From positions 31,725,001 through 31,789,000 of the forward strand of contig NC_083384.1 in NCBI RefSeq assembly GCF_031755915.1: a DNA stretch of 64,000 nucleotides, given 5' to 3'. This DNA comes from Ziziphus jujuba (lineage: Eukaryota; Streptophyta; Magnoliopsida; Rosales; Rhamnaceae). Under the pieces are notes generated by a model. That model was not told the DNA's origin, ran no database searches, and was given only the letters and a program-made list of their open reading frames with translations. A program made the position numbers and the translations under genes. Every line of letters begins with the position of its first letter. Within the stretch, counting starts at the first letter, position 1. Positions 21,562 through 32,258 of this stretch are shown here, in pieces.

Positions 21562-21563
21562 AC

Positions 21564-22010
21564 TGTCACGGGCCTAGCTTTTCCAACACTCCCGTGCGGC
21601 ACTTAGCACCTCCCTTGCTAAGTAAGCCTTGCTCACAAGCTATGAAAATGCGGAAGCTAAGAGTGAGAGAGTAGGAAGTAGGAGAGTTTGAGAGAATATG
21701 AAGAATACTTGTATTGCTAGAATACTTGATGTGTTACAAATGAGAGACCAACCCTTTATATAGAGGGCTTGGCATGTAGGAAAGTTCTAGATATGTACAC
21801 ATGTCACCTATCTAGTTATGGTTCTAGATTATTCTAGGATTATGTACAAGATATTTACATGGAGTATTCTAGAGAGATTCCAATCTACATAAGTCTAGGT
21901 TGCTCTTGAATCTTCTAGAATCTTCCGGGTTCCTCTTGTATCTTCATGGAGAGTGTAGAGTCTTCCGGTTAAACCTCAAGGGTTTTACTCCTTTTGCACG
22001 GGACGTGACA
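21564..22010 (-). repeat. 5' LTR of the gag-protease element
   Basis: This is the right copy, and the 5' one in the direction of transcription. It is 447 bp, with the same termini and the same sequence as the left LTR by eye. Confidence 0.92.
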
Positions 22011-22011
22011 A

Positions 22012-22812
22012 CTAGCTATCTTCGAACTCATGATCTTTTCCAATCTGATCCGACTGTCCAACCACCATATTATTATCTGCCCTTTTGCCCCACAGTACAA
22101 AATTCAGTCCCACAACGATGAGAATCGCTCCAATTAAGCTGCACATATACACCCATTATAAAAGCGAAATCTATTATTAACCCAATTAATTAATAAATAT
22201 AAATTCAGATATGTAATTAATTAAAAGACATCTAAATTACTTATTATGATGTAATCATCTTCAGCCCACCTTCCGAGATGAAGTCTCTCTGCAAAAGCAA
22301 TTGCCGAGGATATTGCCACAAAAATTAGTATTAGTGGACTAAACATTGCAGCAAAAACTGGACCTTTGTAGCTAATGCACCATGTTTGCAGATAGTATAA
22401 CAGAGCTGAGAGCACAATTCCTTGTAGTAATCAATTAACCAAATCGCATCGGATTATGAACTTAATATTATATATATATATATATATATATGGCTATATA
22501 TGGACTGAAAAAAGAATATCAGAACATGGTGCATATATAGAAAATACTGCTCACACTGTAAACGACGGTTAAAAGATTCACATCCCATTCCAACTTCCAT
22601 GAAGTGGGTGTTCTTCCAAAAAACAGGGCAAGTAGAGAAGATTGCAGTGAAGCGAAGAAGCAGATCATAGTTGTCAGTGATAAGGGTGCCGGGTACACTT
22701 TTGAGACTAGAGCCTGTTAAATGTTAATTATTATATTATAATCCAGTCGTTTTGAGAAAATCAACTAAAAAATATTAAAGCATGAAATATTGTGTTTTAT
22801 ATATGTATATAG

Positions 22813-22850
<38 letters not shown>

Positions 22851-23999
22851 TTAATTAATAATAATCACCTGGAGAATTAACCATCCACTCCATGCAATGT
22901 GGATAATGAGAATAAGAGCTGAGCCCTTGATCCAGTCTTGTTTAGTATGCTTAAAACCACCTACAGATCCAGCTTGGATGTTTATGAGTGGTTTTTCCAC
23001 AAAACCTTTCAAAAGGTGTCCTCCTTTCCAGAATGTAAAAACAAGAGATCCACCTACGCAAACTACTGTTCCCAACACCTTTGCTTGACTTCTCATATTT
23101 GCAATATTCACTTTCTCCATCCTTCAAATTACAACAAAAGTACATCTGAATTGATGAGTTGTAGTCATGACATGATGAAAAAGCAACAACTGAACAGATT
23201 TTCCCAAATCCAATCAGAAAAAAGAGGGAAAAGATCCTGTTCTTGAGTTGTTAACAGTCATAATATCCTAATATTCCTATAAATGACAGAAGAAAAAAAA
23301 AAAAAAAGTACGTATATATATATATATACATCACTTTTTTCGATGTTTCGATCATCATTCTATTTTTTTATGACGATTTTGTAAAATGAAATTTATAATA
23401 ATTAACCATCCATATTTTTAAAATTAAGACAATTATATATATACTAATTAACTGATAGAAGATGGTAGCCAATTGAAATATATTGTACCGAAGCAGAAGT
23501 GCAATGAGAAATGTCAAACTTGGGGAAACATTGCTCAGGGCACTTGCGACAGTTGCAGAAGTATATGCTAAACCAGCATAGTACACGTTCAGATGGACTG
23601 TAGTCCTAACGAATGAAAGCACAAAAATCTTTGAAATTACTGAAAATGACAGTGAAGGCCGCTGATTCCTGCGTATATGCATTTTGCAAATACTCAATTC
23701 TAAGATAATAACATCATTAGCATTAAATGCAAACCAAAAAAATTAAAAAAAAAAAAGTCACTGATCAAGGTAGAGTGACTGAATTAGCTGGCTTTTCCAC
23801 GGGGAAAGAGTAACTAGGTAGGTTACCTTTCAAGCACATAAGCAATGGGTCCTAGCAAAAGCGTGGCAATTAAATGCCTATAGACCACAAAAACAAGTTT
23901 ATTGAGTCCCTTGTCAAGCGAAATTTTGATGAGAATGTTTGAACCACCATATGCTAACTGAACCACTACCATTGCCACGTAAAATATGTAGTCGTTCAT
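22012..23999 (-). pseudogene. WAT1-related protein copy B, splice-site mutant (probable pseudogene)
   Basis: A tandem paralogue of the gene at 4682-6822 with the same six-exon plan: 23827-23999, 23489-23668, 22869-23121, 22555-22713, about 22270-22421 and 22012-22138. Ancestral lengths are identical for exons 1-5 and the ancestral product would be 347 aa. The acceptor before exon 5 has changed from ACAG|GGA in copy A to ACAA|GGA here. The nearest usable AG lies one base later and would shift the frame, giving a stop about 30 codons into exon 5 and losing the last transmembrane helices. Exon 6 ends with TAG at 22012-22014, inside the target duplication of the adjacent retrotransposon, so the 3' UTR is now retrotransposon sequence. 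Exons 1-4 are open, and a truncated product is possible. Confidence 0.82.
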
Positions 24000-24054
24000 G
24001 GTTAATTATATATGCAGAAAATTAATGCACTCTTGCTTTTCAATTTCGGTTCGA

Positions 24055-24063
24055 TTATTTATA
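24055..24063 (-). promoter_or_regulatory. TATA box of WAT1 copy B
   Basis: TATAAATAA on the minus strand, about 56 bp upstream of the start codon, matches the position and sequence of the copy A motif. Confidence 0.55.
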
Positions 24064-25530
24064 GCAGTGGTATTGGAATTAGGATTAACTTCAGCCACTT
24101 ATTTCTAGGAATATTATTTTGATGTTTATACCGAGGAATATTTTCCTGGTTTAACATTGATGGGAAGGCTAATATATATATATATATGCTAAAGCCTGGA
24201 GATGCCCCGCGTTTTTCCATTTTAGTGGCGTGTAATTTGAATGGAAGTTTACTAACTTGCGCGTCTAGCTGGCAAAGGTATTTGCCATTCTGATTGGAAT
24301 AATTACAACAAGTTTTACAGGATATATGCGATTATGCCTATGATTTTTCACATGATTAATTACTTCTTATCTGGGTTTGGGCTCTAAGACTACTCCAACC
24401 AAAAAAAAAAAAAAAAAAGCCTGTCTGATCTCCTGGGTCAAGGTGACTTCACCACTTTGGGCAGAGCGACTTGGCCCAATGATTTGAGTTCACATACTTG
24501 GCCCCGCTTCTAACATTTATACCAAATAGCGGACTTTAATACACTTCATGAACTTAAGTTTTTATAAGTTTATCCAATAAATTAATCCTATTTTATATTT
24601 CTAATGTTGTATGTTCAATTAGCTTATTTTATTTTATTTTTTTGTAATATGGATATACCTAATAGCTAAAGTGATAATTGCAGAAGATGGCAAAACAAAA
24701 TATTGAAGTTAATTATTTTTATAGCTGCTGTATGGCCACTACTTAATTTCTACTTGCCATATAAGGTAAGATTTGCTAGTCCTCTTGTATTTGCCTGCTC
24801 TTTTCCTTGAAACGTAATACTCATATCTTCTTCTAGTGGTTAAGTTGTCTTTCTCTATATGACACAAAGTGAGCTACGAATAATTAATAACAAAAATAGT
24901 TTATTTGGCTGGTTCAAAGTTTCATGTATCTAAATTTAAGATTAAATTTCTGTACCCAAAAGAAAACAAAAAGAAGTGTAGATTCATCTAAGAACTTTTT
25001 ATTTTTTTATTTTGAATGTAATGGGATTCAAATTTTTGATCATTTTTGTACAAAGTTACAATAATTCTATTTTAAAAGGGAAGAACATCTCAATTTCATA
25101 ACTTTATGATGTAAATATAAAATATTTACCACTTGATGTGCGAGAAAAAAAAATAATTTTAATATAAAAAGCTTACCACTAAATTATACTGTAGAGAAAA
25201 AATAAATAAAGAAAGAAAGAAATGAGTGGCTTTGCATCTATGAAATTTATAGCTAGCGAGGTTTCCCTCTACAATAAAAATATCATTTAATAACTTCAAG
25301 TGGGTATAAACTGGTGTTTTTTTTTTTTTTTTTTTTTTTTGGTTGTGGATGGATAATTGATATTTCATAGGCATGGGAAAAGCAAGGGGGGGACACTTTT
25401 TGTTTTTGTTCACCTGTTATATTTCACATCTCATTTGACCTTTCCAATAATTTATTTTTCTACCCTTTTCAAGAGAAGAAAAACAAATGACGTATAGCTG
25501 AGAGCTTTCATGGAGTTGTCCTTTAGGACA
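24064..25530. other. Upstream flank of unit B (paralogous to 6874-9077 plus 18142-18345)
   Basis: No gene is seen. It serves as the pre-insertion reference. It lacks the foldback insertion (site near 24545) and the hAT-like element (site near 25325-25385). Long poly-T (25318-25340) and poly-A (24400-24418) tracts are present. Confidence 0.6.
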
Positions 25531-27150
25531 GTAGCAGTAGCAAGCTAGTAATCAAACAAAGCAGGTTGAGCCTATGCAGTGTACAACATGTCTTGTAACC
25601 GCTGCCGACACCGGCCCAAAAACTGAGTCTTTGCGGTATTGACTCGAAATAAGCCTGGTCATGGTGGTAATTCTCCTCATGATCATTCTGACAACTAGAT
25701 ATGAAAGTTGCACTGATAAATCCTGGCGCTTCATGTTTTAATTGGCGTTTACAAGTCAAAACATTAAATGACACATTTATTTGTGGTTGAATTTACTCAC
25801 TCTGGAGCTACCATTCCTTCCTAATTATTAAAAGCTTTTGGAGGGCAGTACTACCACCACTCTACATATTTTAACCCAATCAGTTAGCATGCTTAGAGAA
25901 AAAATAAAAAATAAGCACCCCACAATAACCCATGGCAAAATCATAAACCACCAGTACCAACTCACCTAATTTAATTTCTCTATTAGTAGCCTATAATTAT
26001 GGTACCCATTTTGCAATACTATATTTTGAAGGCTAATAGTGGTCTATTCTTTCTGATCTTACATATATACCCAGTTACCTCCCCTGGAAATGAAGATACA
26101 GTTTAACTACCAGAATGCCAAGAACCTCAATGCTGATTACCAACTGGACCTCAAATCATCACAATTATCTTCCTGTGGCATCACCTCAAATCATGTGCAT
26201 GTAATGAATAATTAATTTGGGGTTTTTTTTTCTTTGAAAAAAAAATGTCAACCTCTTTGCACATAATGATTGTCTGAGTTGCATGCACTGGCTATTGATA
26301 TATGCATGTTGAAGTCGGAAGCGAGTCTCATATATTTGGTCAGTTGGTCACTGAGCATAACTAGAAACTGCCACCGCCACCCTTAACCAATAACAACATT
26401 CACCGCTAGTGCCTCCAGCCTAGTTACTACTCTGTTGCTCTACCATCATTTTCACTCTCTATGTACATTTTAGGTAATTTTTATACACCAACTTAATGCT
26501 TCATTACCATTAGCACACTACCAATACCGCTATGGGTGACTCCTGGCATAGCCAATACTGAAAGGTAATTAGTGGTCCAAAGTAGATAAGCAGAGTGGTA
26601 CAAATGTCCAATCCAAATCCCAAAGATGAAAATGTATAGATGGTATTACTTTGTGATGATTTATCTATTGTATGTATATCGAAATGATCGAGTACGATAA
26701 TCAATAAAAAGTTTTTTAATTTTCAACAAACAACCACATAAATGGTACATTCACGCAAAAAAAACATGGGGGGGTTACATGCATGTGCAGCTTTCTTAAT
26801 TTTTTAGTTTATTCATTTACTATGCATATTCAACTGGCCATGCAATTATAACTATGGGAACCTTTCTTTTTCTGCACACAAGAGTAGGGACCATTGGCCT
26901 ACCAAAATCACCCACAAAAGGTTAAGATATTTCTAATTACCGATTATCGTTCTGTCAGATCAACATGAACGTAAAGGGAATCCTTTCTGTTTTATTCTTC
27001 TTGACTAATGAAATTATAAGCTTTATTATGAACTTAATAATAATACAATAAATTAAATTCACCGACTAATAAAAAGTGTTTCCCCTTCCCTAATAATTAT
27101 CGACGTCAGAATTGACCTCTTGATGACGATTGTCATGGCTAGAGTCCTAT
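25531..27150. other. Intergenic spacer and GLOX promoter region
   Basis: No further gene or recognisable mobile element is visible. A minus-strand open frame at 25523-25774 has no known motif. Confidence 0.4.
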
Positions 27151-27157
27151 TATAAAT
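27151..27157 (+). promoter_or_regulatory. TATA box of the GLOX gene
   Basis: TATAAAT lies 71 bp before the start codon, a usual spacing for a plant promoter with a short leader. Confidence 0.6.
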
Positions 27158-27221
27158 GATATGCAAATTTGGGTCCTTTACAACATGAAAAGATATCGAC
27201 GCTTTCATATCAAAGGAAACA

Positions 27222-28862
27222 ATGGCAGAACAGAGGTCGGTATCCCTACTAATGGCAATCTGTTTATGCTTCTATTTTGCACAAGGCAACCAAGCCTATG
27301 AGGGGAAATGGAAGTTACTAAAGAAGAGTATAGGAATATCAGCAATGCACATGGCATTGTTACCAAACAACAAAGTCATCATGTTTGATCGATCAAACTT
27401 TGGTCCATCAAATATTAGTCTTCCGCAAAGGAAATGCCAAAAGGGTATACTTTTATCCACCGATTGCTACGCTCATTCCGTGGAATTCGACCCATCAAAC
27501 CGCAATGTCCGACCGCTCACCATACTCACTGACACATGGTGTTCCTCGGGTGCTCTGTCGCAGGACGGAGTTTTGATTCAGAGCGGTGGGAGTGGAGCCG
27601 GTGAGCGAGTTGTTCGATATTTCAAGCCTTGCGTTGAATGCGATTGGGCAGAGGATCCAAACGGTCTTAACGTCCCTCGATGGTACGCTTCCAACCAGAT
27701 CCTACCCAATGGGAAAACCATTGTCGTCGGTGGGAGATTCCAATTCTCTTACGAGTTCATTCCCAAAACCTCCCCATCCGATCAGATTTTGTACCAGCTT
27801 CCTTTTCTTCGAGAAACAAGGCACTCTGCCATGATACCCAACAATTTTTACCCCTTCGTGCACCTTTCGCCGGATGGAAATCTTTTCATTTTCGCAAACG
27901 ACCGTGCAATCCTGTTAGATTACATCAAAAATAAAGTGATCAGAAAGTTCCCCGTAATGCCAGGTGGGGTTTCAAGGAACTACCCGAGCACCGGCTCATC
28001 TGTACTACTTCCTCTGAATCTCTCGGGAAAAAGCAACGCTGGTTTTCCGGAAGCCGAAGTTTTGGTCTGCGGTGGGACATTGCCGGATTCGAATGCAAAA
28101 GCAGCGATGGGAGTATTCATTCCAGCTTCCAAGAGCTGTGGTCGGTTGAGATTCACGGCGGAGAATCCTACATGGGAAATGGAGGAAATGCCAAGGAAGA
28201 GAGTAATGGGGGACATGATTCTGTTGCCAACAGGGGACGTGCTCATCATAAATGGTGCGGCCAAAGGAACCGCCGGTTGGAATATGGCTAGCGAACCGGT
28301 TCTCCACCCTGTGGTTTATAGACCTTGGAGAAACAATGCCAAAGCAGACCGGTTTGACATTTTGAGCCCCGCCGACATCCCTCGCCTCTATCACTCAACA
28401 GCTCATTTGCTGTCAGACGGTAGAGTTTTGGTGGGCGGTAGCAACCCAAATTGGAATTACAACTTCTCCACAGTCCATCCTACGGAACTGAGTGTCGAAG
28501 CGTTTTACCCTCCCTATCTGAGTCCAACAAAATCTCGGCCATTGATAAGTTGGATAAAGCCAGGAGTGGAGCTTGGTTACAAGCAGAAAATTAACGTGGG
28601 ATTCAAATCGAAGAAGAGACCAGGGAAGGTCTACTTAACGATGGTGAGCCCGTCGTTCACCACACATTCATTTGCCATGAATCAGAGGCTGTTAGTTTTG
28701 GATGCGGGCCCAGTAGTGGAAAGTGAGAATTCAGCTGGGTCAAACTTTGTTGTTGAAGGTTTTGCTCCGGCGACGCCAGAATTGGCACCGGCGGGGTACT
28801 ATTTACTGTTTGTGGTGGGTGACGATGTGCCCAGTAGAGGAACGTGGGTCCGCATCAAGTAG
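27222..28862 (+). CDS. GLOX: Aldehyde oxidase GLOX (glyoxal/galactose oxidase family), secreted
   Basis: An intronless gene of 546 codons, usual for plant GLOX. These copper-radical oxidases turn aldehydes to acids and release hydrogen peroxide in the cell wall, with reported roles in pollen, tapetum and defence. Residues 1-25 are a signal peptide ending QGNQA. A glyoxal-oxidase N-terminal propeller follows (about 45-290), then Kelch-like blades and a C-terminal DUF1929/E-set domain (about 435-545). Catalytic residues can be placed: Cys107 in DTWCSSGA, whose partner for the Cys-Tyr cofactor is Tyr155 in RWYAS; Tyr390 and His391 in RLYHSTAHLLSDGR; His482 in TTHSFAMNQR. All copper ligands are present, so it is probably active. 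It starts at the first ATG after a TATA box. Confidence 0.95.
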   Translation: MAEQRSVSLLMAICLCFYFAQGNQAYEGKWKLLKKSIGISAMHMALLPNNKVIMFDRSNFGPSNISLPQRKCQKGILLSTDCYAHSVEFDPSNRNVRPLTILTDTWCSSGALSQDGVLIQSGGSGAGERVVRYFKPCVECDWAEDPNGLNVPRWYASNQILPNGKTIVVGGRFQFSYEFIPKTSPSDQILYQLPFLRETRHSAMIPNNFYPFVHLSPDGNLFIFANDRAILLDYIKNKVIRKFPVMPGGVSRNYPSTGSSVLLPLNLSGKSNAGFPEAEVLVCGGTLPDSNAKAAMGVFIPASKSCGRLRFTAENPTWEMEEMPRKRVMGDMILLPTGDVLIINGAAKGTAGWNMASEPVLHPVVYRPWRNNAKADRFDILSPADIPRLYHSTAHLLSDGRVLVGGSNPNWNYNFSTVHPTELSVEAFYPPYLSPTKSRPLISWIKPGVELGYKQKINVGFKSKKRPGKVYLTMVSPSFTTHSFAMNQRLLVLDAGPVVESENSAGSNFVVEGFAPATPELAPAGYYLLFVVGDDVPSRGTWVRIK

Positions 28863-30470
28863 GAGTTTTTGACTCGCGTAATTATGTCCTTGGTCTTCTA
28901 AGGTAATTTCAGTCCCTAGTCTTCTTAGGTATTCCCAATTAATTATTAGAGAATAAATGTTTTTTTTTTTTTTTATTATCCTTTTTTTTTCTTTTTTTTT
29001 TTTGGGGTAAATTTATTATTATAATCTTTGGTTGTTTATAATTAAGAATGAAAATTCCGAACTGTATAAAGCGTTGAAAAGGCCTTATAATGTTCCAGCC
29101 CCATGGCTTGTCCAATTACATAAAAAAGCATGTACGTTCGATCAAAAATTATTCCAAACATTTCTTTTGGCACCCACCAACTTTTTGCTTGCTCAAATGA
29201 ATTTTTAATTAGTTAATATATCTGAGTTATTATTATATAGTAATATCGTTATCCATGTGAAATGAGCCATTAGAATAATTGTCAATAACTGTCTGTCTTT
29301 CCCGCTTAAGACTTATGTAAAAAATTATTGTTAATGGTTATTATTCCAAAATTTAGAAATAATTACTAATAGTTATCATCAGTTTGGCTGTCTCAAAACA
29401 GCATTGTGTATTGTAAGTTGAGCTTTAAATCTTGACAGGAAATCCCCCCATCATATAAAACGAAATAAATATAGAATTAAATTGAAAGTACATGTACTTC
29501 AGTGAATCGATTCGTAAACTTTGCTGATCAAATTTCGAACTAAAAAATTTTGCTTATTGGTCTACTGCATAAACAAATATAAGTGATAAGTGGTTTTTTT
29601 AGTTCACTTAAGTTTATTGTATGTGTGTGTATATCTATATATGTATTACACATTGACGTATAATTCAAAAAAACTGTTTTAAACCCCTCTTAGATCCTAT
29701 GTATGTGTGTTATCATATAGGGAGAATTTCGCTTAGACCCCTTAAAATATAACCTTATTTCAAGCATACATCTCAAAGATAAAATCTCATATAACTACTC
29801 TTTTAATAAATATTTTATAAAACCACTTACCGTGAGTATTTGTTACTAAAAAACCTTTACATTATGTCCTACATACCTTTAAACTCACTCACAAATGTCA
29901 AACACATTCCATTACAGTTTAAATAAAATATAAGAAAATCAAATGACTGCTGGTGACAAACAGCTAGAAAATGTAATATATATATATATATATATACACA
30001 AAATTATCAGTGTTCACTGTATACAAATTCTTCTTTTTCTTTCAAAAAGTTGTATCGCACACAGTTTACATAACCTGCTCAAACCAACAAAAGTCTAGAT
30101 AGATATGCTAACCATCTTTGCTCAATCAGACAATCACTGCTCAATGACACATTTTACACAACTTGACAACATGCTTAAACCACTACAATTCAAGTCATTT
30201 TGCCAATTTATCTTTTTGCCTATTTATTGTCAATTTTGAAGAATATGTTAATGAAAAAGGAGGTTTAATAAAATGTTTCAAATCTAGAAATTGTGCTTGA
30301 TATTATATGAAAATTTAGGTGGTGTCAATAAAATTAACCCTATTATATGCGCATACGTGACGATAATTATGTCTACACAGTTGATTTTATGAGTAAATTT
30401 GAATCGATTTTTTTTTTTTTTTTTTTAATTTGTGTGATTCTCTGAGAGGCCCAAGTAGAATGCTTGTAAA
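28863..30470. other. Intergenic, 3' flank of GLOX
   Basis: AT-rich spacer with T-tracts (28961-29003) and TA runs (29976-29996). No gene, RNA or clear mobile element was recognised. Confidence 0.4.
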
Positions 30471-30481
30471 TTGGCCTGCAG

Positions 30482-30870
30482 AATTGGATCCACCTAACAT
30501 TTGGAGTGTAATTAAAAAAACTGGATGTTCTATATACACAGCCACACCGACTGCATACACACTCTTCGATATCAAATTTCCGAATGCTTTTGTCATCTTC
30601 TCCCTTTTTATTATATACATTGCTGGAAATTTTGTTTTTGTTACATGATGAATGCTTGCGTTTGTCTAGGCCTACCAAATTGGATCCATTGAACATTTGG
30701 AGTGTTATTTGGATGTTCAATATACACATCCAGACCAATTATATACACACTCTTTAATATCAAATTTCCAAAACGCCTATGACATCTTCCCCCTTTGTAT
30801 TTATACACATTGCCTGAATTTTTGTTTTTGTTTCATGATGGATGCTTGCGTTTGTTTTCAACTTTAGTGG
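30482..30870. repeat. Tandem duplication, two ~197-bp copies
   Basis: AATTGGATCC starts at 30482 and again at 30679. The following text (ACATTTGGAGTGT, TATACACA, ACACACTCTT, ATATCAAATTTCC, CATGATG.ATGCTTGCG) is repeated in the same order with moderate divergence. Open frames across it are short and show no known domain. Confidence 0.75.
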
Positions 30871-31861
30871 GTTAGCAATAATAAAAGTAGGGATTAAATT
30901 TGACAGTGAACTGTAGTGTCCTACTATGTTTGTGTTGAATTTTATCAATACAAACATAATCAACTAAGTTAATGGATATAAATATAATTACTATATCTGT
31001 TTGGTAAAATAATATGTTACCTAATAACACCCTATTATTTTAAAGTATTATAAATAAATAAACTTCATCATAATGTATGTCTAAAACATACATTAATCAA
31101 TTTTCCAATTGTCCAAAATTGGACCAAAAAAATAAATAAGAAACACAAGTCTAATGTAAATTATTTTATGATAAATCATTTATATGAAATAAAAGACAAT
31201 TAAAAACGTTATTGTTGGAAATCCTTATAATAATAATCTAAAAGTGTTGAACAAATAGTGTTTCTTTCAAAAAAAAAAAAATCTTAAATCTGTTATATTT
31301 AAAGTAAAAATATAATATTTTTTCCTTAACATATAATAAATATTAATTTTTAACAAGTTATAACAAGTTGGCCCATTATTGATGCAACCCATTATACCTA
31401 TACTTGAACACTGATAACTTCATCCGAATCCATTTTATGTTAACAAGTGTGAACTTTTATCAAGTCTAATAGCGATGGATCTTTTGTCTTTTCTTTGAGA
31501 TTCATTTTCTATGAACCATTGATAAAATCTTATTTCATTTTAGAAAATAATTATTTTTTATTTTATTTATTTTATTTCTTTATTAATATTTTTAAATGTT
31601 GTTACATTGTATCATTGGATGAAGAAAACAGACATTTTGGGAATTCAATATTTTTTAGTTACAATTTTATTGTCATTTTATTTTTTAAAATGTAGTACGT
31701 ATTTAAGTTTGAATTAGTAAAATAAATATTGTACATCGTAACTTTAACATATAAGCTCTAAAATTTCCACATACTCTACGCTCGTTTTTGAAAAATGACT
31801 CGCTTTGTGGTATATTGAAATAACCATCCTCTTTATTGTGATAATAAATAAATAAATAAAA
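30871..31861. other. Intergenic, AT-rich
   Basis: No gene or RNA was recognised. There are short T- and A-tracts and ATAAATAAATAAATA at 31841-31858. Confidence 0.35.
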
Positions 31862-32258
31862 ATTTCATTTAGACTCTTTTAATATTATCATAATTATATT
31901 TAAATACTTTGTTTTTGAAAAATTATCATTAATTTTCCTTTAACATTCTATATGTATCAAAATAGTCATATCTGTCAGATTTTTTTGTTTTTTGTTTTTT
32001 CTTAGTTTTTACTTGTTAGTGTTAACAATTAAAAACCAAATGGAGATTTAAAATTAGTGTTTTATGATTATATAATACATATAGTAAAAATACAACTTTG
32101 ACCTTTAATTATTGAATTACTCTACAAAAATTGACCAATGAATTTGTTGGATAGATATAAAAAACTAAAGAGAAATAAATGATGATTTTTTAAAAATATG
32201 GAATTTAAATGTAATCAATAATTAGAGCAAAAAAAAGGTTTAAATGAAATATTTCAAA
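31862..32258. mobile_element. MITE-like element with imperfect terminal inverted repeats
   Basis: TTTCATTTAGAC near the left end pairs with the inverted right end (GGTTTAAATGAAAT at about 32237-32250). Both ends are flanked by AAATAAATAAAT-like sequence. The interior shares ordered motifs with 1-230, which shows that it is a dispersed family. It has no coding capacity. The superfamily is not determined. Confidence 0.4.

Larger units (their letters stand above)
18835..22010 (-). mobile_element. Compact LTR retrotransposon with gag-protease only (TR-GAG-like)
   Basis: A 3176-bp element with two 447-bp LTRs, a primer-binding site, one open frame for Gag plus a retropepsin-like domain, a polypurine tract and 4-bp ACTA target duplications. 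It is transcribed on the minus strand. There is no reverse transcriptase, RNase H or integrase, and no room for them, so it must be moved by enzymes of another element. This matches the TR-GAG class of non-autonomous plant retrotransposons. The LTRs look identical over all 447 bp by eye, so insertion was very recent. It sits one base beyond the stop codon of WAT1 copy B. Confidence 0.9.

Noticed and set aside
27385..28394. Other-frame open frames within the GLOX gene
   Set aside because: They are shadows of a well-supported intronless gene.
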